Below are positions 17,085 to 25,796 of a stretch of DNA of 64,000 nt, in pieces. The stretch spans positions 3,807,501 through 3,871,500 of the forward strand of contig NZ_JACMTR010000002.1 of assembly GCF_014267175.1 (NCBI RefSeq), written 5' to 3'. Made by a program: the position numbers and the translations under genes. Origin of the DNA: Pseudonocardia sp. C8. GTDB lineage: Bacteria; Actinomycetota; Actinomycetes; Mycobacteriales; Pseudonocardiaceae. The stretch's first letter is position 1. Each line of letters starts with the position of its first letter. The notes beneath the pieces are model-generated. The model did not search any database, was not told the DNA's origin, and saw only the letters and a program-made list of their open reading frames with translations.

Positions 17085-18274
17085 GCTCGCACGGCATCAA
17101 GGACAAGGTCGCGATCGTCGGCATGGGGTGTACCCGGTTCGGCGAGCTGTGGGACAGGTCGGCCGGCGACCTGGTCGTCGAGTCGACGCAGGCCGCTCTC
17201 ACGTCCGCCGGCATCACCAAGGACTCCATCGACGCCTACTGGCTCGGAACCCTCATCTCCGGGTATTCGGGCATGACCCTGTCGACCGCGCTCAAGATCG
17301 ACTACAAGCCGGTGACCCGCGTCGAGAACCTCTGTGCCAGCGGCTCGGAAGCGTTTCGCAACGCGTGCTACGCCGTCGCATCGGGCGCCTACGACATCGT
17401 GATGGCCGTGGGGGTCGAGAAGCTCAAGGACACCGGCTACTCGGGGCTCGCCCGCCCGAACCCGGCCGACGACGGCACGGGTACCACGCTCACGGCGCCG
17501 GCGCGGTTCTCGATGCTCGCGCCCGCCTACGCCGACAAGTACGGGGTCGCGCGCGACGACTTCAAGGAGGCGATGACCCACGTCGCCTGGAAGAACCACT
17601 ACAACGGCGCGCGCAACGAGCGCGCCCAGTTCCGGGCGGAGGTGCCGAAGGAGAAGATCCGCAACGCACCGGCGGTCGCCGGTGATCTCGGGGTCTTCGA
17701 CTGCTCGGGGGTGAGTGACGGCTCCGCGGCGGCGATCATCGTGCGCGCGGAGGACGCGCACAGGTACACGGACAAGCCGCTCTACGTGAAGGCGCTGTCG
17801 TTCGCCGCCGGCCCCGGGACCGGTCCGTTCGACCCCACCTACGACTACACGACCTTCGAGGAGGCGGTCCGGTCCGCGGCGGACGCCTACCGGCAGGCCG
17901 GTGTCGAGTCGCCTGAGGACGACCTGATGATGGCCGAGGTCCACGACTGCTTCACACCGACGGAGCTCGTGCTCATGGAGGACCTGGGTTTCTCCGCGCG
18001 CGGCGGAGCTTGGACGGACTCCCTCGCGGACAAGTTCTCGCTCCACGGGACGCTGCCGGTCAACCCGGACGGCGGTCTGAAGAGCTTCGGCCACCCGATC
18101 GGGGCCTCCGGGCTGCGCATGCTGTACGAGTGCTGGCTGCAGCTCCGCGGTGAGGCACCGCGCGAGCGTCAGATCGCGGCCAAGGGACTGAGGTACGGCC
18201 TCACCCAGAACCTCGGTGGGGGTCCGGGTGAGTGCGTCTCCTTCGTCTCGATCGTGGGAGCCGACGTCGGCTGA
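17081..18274 (+). CDS. Thiolase family protein (SCP-x/lipid-transfer type)
   Basis: A 397-residue thiolase-fold enzyme. The nucleophile region is VENLCASGSEAFRNACYAV (Cys near residue 87), with HDCFTPTELVLMEDLG and SFGHPIGASG supplying the two conserved His motifs. It would cleave a 3-ketoacyl-CoA with CoA, or by analogy with DUF35-associated Ltp2-type homologues act in a retro-aldol cleavage. The ATG overlaps the upstream stop (ATGA), so it is translationally coupled to the HMGCS-DUF35 fusion, a likely physical partner. An MFS gene follows after 72 bp. Confidence 0.88.
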   Translation: MSSHGIKDKVAIVGMGCTRFGELWDRSAGDLVVESTQAALTSAGITKDSIDAYWLGTLISGYSGMTLSTALKIDYKPVTRVENLCASGSEAFRNACYAVASGAYDIVMAVGVEKLKDTGYSGLARPNPADDGTGTTLTAPARFSMLAPAYADKYGVARDDFKEAMTHVAWKNHYNGARNERAQFRAEVPKEKIRNAPAVAGDLGVFDCSGVSDGSAAAIIVRAEDAHRYTDKPLYVKALSFAAGPGTGPFDPTYDYTTFEEAVRSAADAYRQAGVESPEDDLMMAEVHDCFTPTELVLMEDLGFSARGGAWTDSLADKFSLHGTLPVNPDGGLKSFGHPIGASGLRMLYECWLQLRGEAPRERQIAAKGLRYGLTQNLGGGPGECVSFVSIVGADVG

Positions 18275-18346
18275 CCGGCGCCGTCCGCGGCCGCCCGTCC
18301 CCTCCCCATTCCTTCCCTGCTACGCCAATGACGACGGGAGCAGTTC

Positions 18347-19675
18347 ATGACGACCGAGAGAGACCTTCGTCCGCCGACGGTGTCGGACGGTCCCGAATCG
18401 CGTACCACGGCGTGGGGGTTCACCAGCCTCCTCCTGCTGCTGTATGTGATCAACTGGGGGGACAAGACCATCCTGGGGCTCGCCGCCCAGCCGTTGCGCG
18501 AGGAGCTCGGCCTCACCACGACCCAGATCGGCCTGCTCGGCAGCGCGTTCTTCCTGGCGTTCGCGGTCGGTGGGTTCTTCGCGGGCGGACTGGCGAAGCT
18601 GACGACGCTGCGCTGGGCGCTGGTGCTGCTGTCGCTGATCTGGGCGGCCAGCATGCTCCCGGTCGTCCTGTCCGCCACGTTCACCGTGCTGCTCGTCGCG
18701 CGGATCGTCCTCGGCTTCGGGGAGGGACCGTCGAGCGCGCTGATCCACACCGCGGCCTACACATGGCACCCGCCGGCGCGGCGCGGTCTGCCCTCCGCGC
18801 TGATCTCCGCCTCCGCCTCGGTCGCGAAGATCGTGGTCGCGCCGGCCCTGGCCGTGATCATGGCGGTGTGGGGATGGCGCGCCGGGTTCCTGGTCCTCGC
18901 GGGAGTCGGCGTCCTGTGGTGCGGGATCTGGCTGCTGACCTGGAAGGAAGGACCGTACGGATCCGCGAAGGCCACCACCGGGACCACCCCGGAGAACGCG
19001 GCCGGTGACGACACCGAGCGCACCGTGCCCTGGCGGTCGATCTTCCTGACGCCGACCTTCATGGGCGGCGCGGCCGGGATCTTCGCGATGTACGGCATCG
19101 TCACGGTCGTCCTGACCTTCCTCCCGTCCTACCTCGAGGTGGGACTCGGGTACTCCCGCGTCGAAGCGGGTGTGATGTTCGGCTTCCCGAGCATCGCCGG
19201 GATGGGCCTGATGGTGCTCAGCAGCGCGATCAGCGATCGCCTGATCGCGCGGGGCGCGAGCTCGCGGACGCTGCGCGGGGTCCTGCCGGCGCTCGGCCTG
19301 CTCGTCTGCGGCACGCTGCTCGCGATCGTGCCGCTCCTCGGCACACCCTGGCTGGTGGTCCTCGCGATCTCGGTGGGTTACGGCGCCGGCGCGATCGCAC
19401 TCCCCCTGTCCAACGCCGCCGTCTCGGAGATCTGCCCACCGAAGCAGATGGCCGGTACGCTGGGGGTCTTCCTCGCCGTCATGTCACTCGGCGGCCTGGC
19501 GGCCCCGTACCTGACCGGTGTCATCGTCGACGCCGCGGCGACCCCTGCCGACGGCTACGCCCTGGCCTTCCAGCTCTTCGGACTCGTGGCGGTGGCCGGC
19601 GGGCTCCTCGCCCTGGTGAGCATGAACCCGCCCCGCGACGCCGCACGCGTCGCGGCCGTGCCCTCGAAGACCTGA
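18347..19675 (+). CDS. MFS transporter
   Basis: A 442-residue integral membrane protein with about 12 hydrophobic segments and an N-terminal cytoplasmic tail of some 25 residues. The segment near residue 35 (NWGDKTILGLAAQPLREELG) and LGSAFFLAFAVGG resemble anion:cation symporter/phthalate-permease-type MFS carriers. A GACGGGAG site precedes the ATG. As last gene of the HMGCS-DUF35/thiolase unit it probably imports the acid that the island degrades; the direction is inferred from context. Confidence 0.87.
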   Translation: MTTERDLRPPTVSDGPESRTTAWGFTSLLLLLYVINWGDKTILGLAAQPLREELGLTTTQIGLLGSAFFLAFAVGGFFAGGLAKLTTLRWALVLLSLIWAASMLPVVLSATFTVLLVARIVLGFGEGPSSALIHTAAYTWHPPARRGLPSALISASASVAKIVVAPALAVIMAVWGWRAGFLVLAGVGVLWCGIWLLTWKEGPYGSAKATTGTTPENAAGDDTERTVPWRSIFLTPTFMGGAAGIFAMYGIVTVVLTFLPSYLEVGLGYSRVEAGVMFGFPSIAGMGLMVLSSAISDRLIARGASSRTLRGVLPALGLLVCGTLLAIVPLLGTPWLVVLAISVGYGAGAIALPLSNAAVSEICPPKQMAGTLGVFLAVMSLGGLAAPYLTGVIVDAAATPADGYALAFQLFGLVAVAGGLLALVSMNPPRDAARVAAVPSKT

Positions 19676-19724
19676 CACGCAGCGGTGGTCGTGCTGCCAC
19701 GTGTACCTCCAGCGGCGGCCCCGC

Positions 19725-22061
19725 TCAGTCACCGAACGTCGCCAGGAACCGGTCCCGGAACCCCTCCATGGGCTGCACCGGCGCCGACGGCGGCGGCCGG
19801 AGTCCGGGCGTCCACCCCCAGCCCGCGACCCGGTCGAGCACGGCCCGGTCCCGGGTGACCACCGAGACGGGCACGTCACGGCTCGCATCCGGCCCGGTGA
19901 CCGTCGACGCCGGCTGGTGGTCCCCGAGGACGATCACGACGAGGCGGTCGTCGCCGGCGCGTTCGACCCATCCGAGCACGCTCTCCAGCGCGTACGCGGT
20001 CGCGTCCACGTAGTGCCGGCGGGTCTCCGCCGGATCGCCCCCGAAGATCGACTCGAAGGGCCGCTGGCCACCGGCGAACGGGGCGTAGACCGACCCGTCG
20101 CCGACCGCGTCCCAGGCCAGCAGCGGCGGCACCGGCGTCCACGGCGCGTGGCTGGAGGTCAGCGCGACCTCGGCCAGGAGCGGTCCCCGGTCGGTGCGGT
20201 CGTGCTCGAGGCGGGAGAACGCGGCCAGCGCGTACTGGTCGGGCATCGGGGACCAGCTGAACGGCGGGCCGCGGTACCCGAGCCCGTCGGCGCCGTGGAC
20301 CCGCTGGTGGCCGTAGAACGTGGCCTCCGGCCACGCCCGGGTCGTGCCGGGCATGACCGCGGTCGTCTCCCACCCAGCGTCGCGGAACGCCCGGATCAGG
20401 GTCAGCCGGTCGGAGCTGACGAGCTGCCGGTACCGGCCCTGGCCGTCGATCCGGAGCCCGGAGAACAGGGTGGCGTGGGCCAGCCAGCTGCCGCCACCGG
20501 CGATCGGGGCGGTGAGGAACCCGCTGCGGGACGCGAACCCGGCGCGGTCCAGGCGCCGGTCCCCGCCGGCCAGCACCGGGCCGATCCGGGGCGCCATCGC
20601 CGGATCCTCCAGGGCGGACCGGCCGTAGCTCTCCACGACGGCGAACACGACGTCCTTGCCCCGCAGCGCGCCCAGCAGCCGGTCCGGCGGCACCCGGGCC
20701 CACGGGTCGTCGGCGGCCTCGGCGGCGAAGGCGCGGTGGTCGCGGATCGAGGCCGGGATCCCGGTGGCCCGGTCCCGCAGCTGGGCCACGCCGTCGGCCG
20801 CGGCGACCGGGACCCCGCGCACGGCCTGGCCGCCCACACCCGCCCACAGCACCAGCCACCCGGCGCCGAGCAGGGCCGCGGCCGCGAGCGTGGCCCGCCG
20901 GTGCCGGGCGGCGATGCGCCCGAGCCGCACGACCGCGCCCGCACTCCCGGCCAGCAGCCCGACGACCAGCAGCCCGGCGAGCACCGCGACGACGACCGCG
21001 CCGGCCCCGCCGGCGGCGCCGCGCAGGAACTCGTGGGCGTTGCCCAGCAGCACCCAGTCCGCGACCGGGTCGAACGGGCGGGCCAGGACGGTGCGGAACC
21101 CGAGATCGAGGACCTTGAGCAGCCCGATCAGCGCCAGGACGAGCCCGGCCGCGACCGCGACGACCCGGCGGGGGCGCGGCGGCAGGACCGCGAGCACCGC
21201 GGCGCCGACGACCAGCTCGATCGGCAGCCGCAGGAACCCCACCGGCACGAGCCCGGCGGGATCGCCCGGCACGACGAGGACACCGGCCACGAGCGCACCG
21301 GCGGCCACGGTGAGCAGGCCGGCCGCCGCGGCCCGCCGCCGGAACGGGTGCTCGTCGGTGACCCGCCACCGGTGCGCGACCGACCGCCCGAACGACCACA
21401 GCAGCGCGACGAGCGCCACCGCGAGCGCCGCGGACTCCGCCGCCGGGGGCAGAACCCGCGCGGCCGCGACGACGAGCACGATCCCCTGCACGGCCGCGAC
21501 GACCTTCGCCGACCGCCGCACCGGCAGCGGCCCGGCCAGCCACGGCAGCACCCGGGCCGCCGCGACGTAGGCGTAGCGCAGCAGCCCGAGCGCCGTCACC
21601 CACCACGCACCCGAGGTCGCGGCGACGTGCACCGAGAGCACCAGCAGCAGGAACGCGTCGGTCTCCATGTCGAAGCGCGCGCCCAGTGCGGTCACGGTGC
21701 CGGTGCGGCGGGCGACCGGGCCGTCCACGCCGTCGAGGACGAGCGCGACGACCGTCAGCGCCACCAGCGCGACCTGCGCCGGGCCGTCCCGGCCGATCAG
21801 CGTGGCGACGCCGACGACGAGCACGCCGCGGGCCAGGGTCACCGCCCCGGCCGGCCCGAGCGTCGTCTCGCCCGACCGCCGCGCCGCGCGGGCCAGCAGC
21901 GCCGCCGCGGGCACGGCCAGCAGCACGCCGAACAGGACGCGGCTGGTACCGATCCCGGTCGTCGCCACCAGCCCGGCCAGCACGCCGGCCAGCAGCGCCG
22001 CCGCGGCGGTCAGCTGCCGGGCGACCGGGAGGGCCGCGGCGTCGCGGAACCGGGGGGTCAC
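19725..22061 (-). CDS. CDP-alcohol phosphatidyltransferase fused to a sulfatase/LTA-synthase-like domain
   Basis: A 778-residue membrane protein. The N-terminal third has the complete CDP-alcohol phosphotransferase signature, D-x2-DG-x2-AR-x8-G-x3-D-x3-D, beginning at DGVDGPVAR near residue 120. It is followed by about a dozen hydrophobic segments. The C-terminal third (about 480-778) looks like an extracytoplasmic alkaline-phosphatase/sulfatase fold: VVESYGRSALED, GGGSWLAHATLFSG, a TSSHAPW stretch and the metal-site-like LGDHQPAS. The two halves would make a phospholipid headgroup and process or transfer phosphoglycerol/phospho-polyol groups. The GTG at 22,061 has a weak binding site; it is chosen because the FkbM gene ends 61 bp upstream. 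Confidence 0.78.
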   Translation of the reverse strand: MTPRFRDAAALPVARQLTAAAALLAGVLAGLVATTGIGTSRVLFGVLLAVPAAALLARAARRSGETTLGPAGAVTLARGVLVVGVATLIGRDGPAQVALVALTVVALVLDGVDGPVARRTGTVTALGARFDMETDAFLLLVLSVHVAATSGAWWVTALGLLRYAYVAAARVLPWLAGPLPVRRSAKVVAAVQGIVLVVAAARVLPPAAESAALAVALVALLWSFGRSVAHRWRVTDEHPFRRRAAAAGLLTVAAGALVAGVLVVPGDPAGLVPVGFLRLPIELVVGAAVLAVLPPRPRRVVAVAAGLVLALIGLLKVLDLGFRTVLARPFDPVADWVLLGNAHEFLRGAAGGAGAVVVAVLAGLLVVGLLAGSAGAVVRLGRIAARHRRATLAAAALLGAGWLVLWAGVGGQAVRGVPVAAADGVAQLRDRATGIPASIRDHRAFAAEAADDPWARVPPDRLLGALRGKDVVFAVVESYGRSALEDPAMAPRIGPVLAGGDRRLDRAGFASRSGFLTAPIAGGGSWLAHATLFSGLRIDGQGRYRQLVSSDRLTLIRAFRDAGWETTAVMPGTTRAWPEATFYGHQRVHGADGLGYRGPPFSWSPMPDQYALAAFSRLEHDRTDRGPLLAEVALTSSHAPWTPVPPLLAWDAVGDGSVYAPFAGGQRPFESIFGGDPAETRRHYVDATAYALESVLGWVERAGDDRLVVIVLGDHQPASTVTGPDASRDVPVSVVTRDRAVLDRVAGWGWTPGLRPPPSAPVQPMEGFRDRFLATFGD

Positions 22062-22122
22062 GGCGGTCCAGGGTGCCCGAGAACGTCCCGGCCGCCGCCG
22101 GTCACCCGACCGCCGATCCCGG

Positions 22123-22884
22123 TTACGCCGGCCGGTCGAGGGCGGGACGGGCGTAGACGTCGCCCGAGCGGCCCAGCGGACGGCGCCGGTCGAGCACCTC
22201 CACCAGCTCGGCGGCCTCCAGCCACCGCCCGCCGGGGGTGGGTTCCCAGCGCATCGTCTCGACCGGGGAGTAGCGGTAGACGTGCCGGCCCAGTGCCTCC
22301 ACCCGGGCGAGCGCGGCCAGCGCCGCGTCGTGCGCGGCGGGGAGGTACTCGAACGAGAGCGCGGGCAGCGGCCGCGACAACCCGGCGAGGACCTCCGCCT
22401 CGAACCCCTCGACGTCGATCTTGCAGAAGGCGGGGACCCCGTGCGCGGCGACGAGCTCGTCGAGCGTGGTGACCGGCACCGGGACCGCGTCGTCCCAGCG
22501 GACCCGGGCGAACCCGGCGTCGCCGGCGACGGTCGCGCGCCACTGCGCCGACAGTGACGACACCGTCGGGGTGGCGCGGGAGATCCCGAGCCGGGCAGTG
22601 CCGGGCCGGGCACCGACGGCGGCGGGCACGACGGTCACGCCACCGTCCCGGCCGAAGAACAGCCGCAGCATCCGGACGAAGTCCGGCTGGGGTTCGACGG
22701 CGACGACCCGCGCGCCGAGCCGGCGCCACGCCCGGACCCGGTTCCCGGCGTGCGCGCCGATGTCGAAGGCGAGATCACCGGGGCCCAGGAAGGCGGCGTA
22801 GAAGGCGCGCATCCGGCGCTGCCGCCCGGGGATCCCGTGGTAGGTCACGAGCGACCGGGCGAGGCCGTACGCGCGGGTCAGCAC
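22123..22884 (-). CDS. FkbM family methyltransferase
   Basis: A 253-residue SAM-dependent methyltransferase. The SAM-binding motif I is FDIGAHAGNRVRAWRRLGA, followed by VVAVEPQPDFVRMLR, and CKIDVEGFEAEVLAGL is the hallmark FkbM motif. Such enzymes usually O-methylate sugars, glycans or polyketides. It starts with GTG at 22,884. It lies upstream of the phosphotransferase-sulfatase fusion on the same strand, so a shared role in modifying an envelope glycan or lipid headgroup is plausible. Confidence 0.88.
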   Translation of the reverse strand: MLTRAYGLARSLVTYHGIPGRQRRMRAFYAAFLGPGDLAFDIGAHAGNRVRAWRRLGARVVAVEPQPDFVRMLRLFFGRDGGVTVVPAAVGARPGTARLGISRATPTVSSLSAQWRATVAGDAGFARVRWDDAVPVPVTTLDELVAAHGVPAFCKIDVEGFEAEVLAGLSRPLPALSFEYLPAAHDAALAALARVEALGRHVYRYSPVETMRWEPTPGGRWLEAAELVEVLDRRRPLGRSGDVYARPALDRPA

Positions 22885-22903
22885 CGCGCCGAGAGTAACG
22901 CCG

Positions 22904-24274
22904 TCACCGCCGCCGGACGACCAGGTAGGCCACGACGAGCAGGGCCAGGAACGGCAGCCCGGCCTTCCACGCGGTCGAGAACTGCTCGGTGAACGGCGTC
23001 GTCGCCAGCACCGCCGCGACGAACAGCATCGCCGCCACCGTGGTGTACGGCGCGCCGGGCAGCCGGACCGGGGAGCGCTCGCCCGCGGTCCGGCGGCGGA
23101 ACGCGATGTGGCTGGCGAAGATCAGCAGCCAGGTGGTGAGCGCGCCGAACAGCGCCAGCCCCACCAGCAGGGGGAACGCGGTGGCCTCGGCGAACACCGA
23201 CACGACCGCGGCGAGCGCGAGGCCGGCCGCGGACAGCAGCAGGGCACGCTGCGGGGCGCCGTTGCGGCCGGTCCGGGCGAGTGCCCGCGGGGCGTAGCCG
23301 TCGATCGCCAGCGAGTAGGTCATCCGGGCGGTGACGTAGAGGTTGGTGTTCATCGCCGACAGCGCCGCGGTGAGCACCACGAAGTTCATCACCGCGGCCG
23401 CGGCCGGCACCCCGGCCTGCGCGAACAGCCGCACGAACGGCGACTCGGTGACCTCCTCGCCGGTGCTCACGGTGTTCCACGGGAGCAGGGTGACCACCAC
23501 GAGCATCGCGCCGACGTAGAACAGGGCCAGCCGGAGCACGGTCCGCCGGGCGGCGCGCGGGATGTCGCGGCCCGGGTCGCGGGACTCTGCGGCGGTGACC
23601 GCGACCGCCTCGGTGCCGAGGAACGAGAACGTCACGATCGTCAGCGCGAGCCAGATCGCACCGAGCCCGTTCGGGGCGAATCCGCCGTGCTCGGTGAGCG
23701 CCCCGATCCCCACCGGGGCCTGGCCCGGGAGGCCGAACACGATCGCCGTCACCCCGACCACGATGAACGCGACGATCGTCACCACCTTGATCATCGCGAA
23801 CCAGTACTCGGTCTCGCCGAACAGGCGCACCGCGCCCGCGTTGAGCGCCAGCATGACGACCGAGAACCCGATCACGGGGACCCACAGTGGCAGCTGCGGG
23901 TACCAGAACTGCAGGTAGAGCCCGGCCGCGACAACCTCGCTGCCGATGTTGACGACCTGCGCGGCCCAGTAGATCCAGCGCTGGACGAACCCGGCGCCGT
24001 CGCCGAGGTAGCGCTGCGCGATCGGGCCGAACCCGCCCGCCTCCGGGTGCCGGACCACCATCTCGGCGAGCGCGTAGGCCAGGGTGAGCGCGACGACGGC
24101 CGCGACCGCGTAGGCGACGATCACCGCGGGGCCCGCGACGGAGATCGCGAGCCCGGACCCGAGGAAGAGCCCGGTCCCGATCGCGCCACCGACGGCGATC
24201 ATGCCGATCTGCCGGCCGTTCAGGTCCCGGCGCAGCCCCTGTTCCTGCTGCGACGCCGTGCTCCCGCGTTCCAC
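22904..24274 (-). CDS. APC-family amino acid permease
   Basis: A 456-residue permease of the amino acid/GABA transporter type with 12 predicted membrane segments. The first carries GRQIGMIAVGGAIGTGLFLG, and the PEAGGFGPIAQRYLG loop follows the third. The GTG at 24,274 is chosen because a run of G residues lies six bases upstream and the cytoplasmic tail then has normal length; a GTG at 24,328 would add 18 residues. It is divergent from the MFS gene at 24,448. The substrate is unknown; D-serine/D-alanine/glycine- and GABA-type permeases are closest by eye. Confidence 0.88.
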   Translation of the reverse strand: MERGSTASQQEQGLRRDLNGRQIGMIAVGGAIGTGLFLGSGLAISVAGPAVIVAYAVAAVVALTLAYALAEMVVRHPEAGGFGPIAQRYLGDGAGFVQRWIYWAAQVVNIGSEVVAAGLYLQFWYPQLPLWVPVIGFSVVMLALNAGAVRLFGETEYWFAMIKVVTIVAFIVVGVTAIVFGLPGQAPVGIGALTEHGGFAPNGLGAIWLALTIVTFSFLGTEAVAVTAAESRDPGRDIPRAARRTVLRLALFYVGAMLVVVTLLPWNTVSTGEEVTESPFVRLFAQAGVPAAAAVMNFVVLTAALSAMNTNLYVTARMTYSLAIDGYAPRALARTGRNGAPQRALLLSAAGLALAAVVSVFAEATAFPLLVGLALFGALTTWLLIFASHIAFRRRTAGERSPVRLPGAPYTTVAAMLFVAAVLATTPFTEQFSTAWKAGLPFLALLVVAYLVVRRR

Positions 24275-24447
24275 CGTGTCCCCCCGTGCGCGCTGGTCCC
24301 GGCCCGGTCGCGCCGTTCCGGTGATCACGTGCGCGGCGCAACGGCCGGGGATCTTCGCACGGCAGGGGGTGGGACCCCGCGGGCCGCCCCGCGGGATCGC
24401 ACCGAATCACGATGCAACGGAGGGGCCGCGCGGGTGAGGATCGAGGG

Positions 24448-25773
24448 GTGACGACCACGCCCGCACCGCCCCGCCACCGGATCGGTCTGCTCTCGGTGGT
24501 GCTGGGCCTGCTGTTCGGCCTGGCCGGGACGTCGACGTCCGGGGTGACGGTCGCGCTGCCGGGGCTCGCCGACGGCCTCGGTGTGACGACGGCGGCCGCG
24601 ACCTGGATGGTCAGCGGCTACGCGGTGGCGCTGGCGGTCGCGGTGCCGGTGCACGGGCGGCTCGCCGACGCCGTCGGGATCCGCGGCCCGCTGTGCGCCG
24701 GCACGGCGCTCCTCGGGATCGGGGCGCTGGCGGCCGCGCTGGCCCCGTCGTTCCCGCTGCTGATGATCGCGCGGGTGGTCCAGGGGCTGGGGGCGGCATC
24801 GGTCCCGGTCCTGGCGCCCGCGCTGCTCACCGCCCGTCTCCCCGACGGCCGGCGCGGCGCGGCCCTGGGCCGGCTGGCCGGGACGTCCGCGGTGCTGGCC
24901 GCGATGGGTCCGCTGATCGGCGGAGCGCTGACGACCGCGGGCGGCTGGCGCGCCGCGGTCGCCCTCCCGGTGGTCGGGCTGCTGGCCGTGCCGTACCTGT
25001 GGTGGCGCTCGGCCGTCCCCGGGGACGGTGCCCGCCTCGACCTGGCCGGGGCGGCGATCGTCGCGACGGCGGTCTCCGGGCTGGTGCTGCTCATCCAGTC
25101 GCCGAGCGCGGGGACGGCCGCCGCGGTGACCGGGGCGGTGCTGCTGGTGCTCGGGGTCCCGGCGACGGCGGCGTGGGTCCGGTTCCGGCCGGACGGCTTC
25201 CTGCCCCGCGCGGTGATCTCGAACGTGACCGTGGTCCTGTCGTCGCTGTGCGCGATGGCGATCCCCGCGAGCTGGTTCGCGCTGCTGCTGGGCATCCCGC
25301 TGGCCCTCGCCGAGCGCGGCTGGACGCCGCTGACCACGGGGCTGGTCCTGGTCCCGTCGGCGGTCGTGGCGCTGGCCTGCCCACCGTTGTCGGCGCTGCT
25401 GCAGCGCCGGCTCGGCCCGACCCGCACCCTGCTCGTCGCCTGCGTGGTGACGACGGTCGGGCTGTTCGCCGCGGTCGCGGGCGTCGCGTGGCACCAGCCG
25501 TGGGTCCTCGCGATCGCGCCGACCCTGGTGACGCTGGCGTTCGGCACCGGGCAGCCCGGCATGGTCGCCGCGGTCGGCGGCGCGGTGCCGGAGGAGCGCC
25601 GCAGCGGCGCGATCGGCGTCGCGACCCTGTGCTTCCTCACCGGGGCCGGCATCGGTGCCGCGGTGATCGGCGGGTTCGCCACCGTCCTCGGGCTGGCGCC
25701 CGCACTCGCGCTGCTCCTCGTGCTGCCGGTCGCCGGGGCCGTCGCGCTGCTCGTGAGTGGGAAGCAGGGCTAG
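24448..25773 (+). CDS. MFS transporter, drug-exporter type
   Basis: A 441-residue carrier with roughly 14 hydrophobic segments in the DHA2/EmrB style. It has TWMVSGYAVALAVAVPVHGR with the motif-A-like loop HGRLADAVG, and ARVVQGLGAA in segment four. GAGGATCGAGG precedes the GTG. The last residues (LLVSGKQG) and the TAG stop are encoded by the left arm and loop of the long hairpin at 25,749-25,796, exactly as in the AraC gene at 28,103. It probably exports a drug or metabolite. Confidence 0.87.
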   Translation: MTTTPAPPRHRIGLLSVVLGLLFGLAGTSTSGVTVALPGLADGLGVTTAAATWMVSGYAVALAVAVPVHGRLADAVGIRGPLCAGTALLGIGALAAALAPSFPLLMIARVVQGLGAASVPVLAPALLTARLPDGRRGAALGRLAGTSAVLAAMGPLIGGALTTAGGWRAAVALPVVGLLAVPYLWWRSAVPGDGARLDLAGAAIVATAVSGLVLLIQSPSAGTAAAVTGAVLLVLGVPATAAWVRFRPDGFLPRAVISNVTVVLSSLCAMAIPASWFALLLGIPLALAERGWTPLTTGLVLVPSAVVALACPPLSALLQRRLGPTRTLLVACVVTTVGLFAAVAGVAWHQPWVLAIAPTLVTLAFGTGQPGMVAAVGGAVPEERRSGAIGVATLCFLTGAGIGAAVIGGFATVLGLAPALALLLVLPVAGAVALLVSGKQG

Positions 25774-25796
25774 GGCCCTACTCTCCACTCACGAGC
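25749..25796. terminator. Long bidirectional hairpin, copy 1
   Basis: Perfect 12-bp arms GCTCGTGAGTGG and CCACTCACGAGC, with a partly paired inner stem (AGGG/CCCT) and a small loop, lie between two convergent genes. The plus gene's TAG is in the loop and the minus gene's TGA lies in the right arm, so the element is coding at both ends. Its sequence is repeated at 29,085-29,134. It probably terminates transcription in both directions. Confidence 0.75.

Noticed and set aside
15642..18274. Mevalonate-pathway HMG-CoA synthase and acetoacetyl-CoA thiolase
   Set aside because: The synthase-like domain lacks the HQP-type catalytic His motif, no HMG-CoA reductase or kinase is nearby, and the neighbours are catabolic.
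19676..19724. Terminator hairpin between the MFS and phosphotransferase genes
   Set aside because: Pairing of ACACG/CGTGT requires a large bulge; the stem is too weak to call.
19701..22472. Plus-strand open frame of more than 900 codons
   Set aside because: Composition is nearly all Arg, Gly, Pro and Ala. It is the antisense of the phosphotransferase-sulfatase gene, which has exact active-site signatures.
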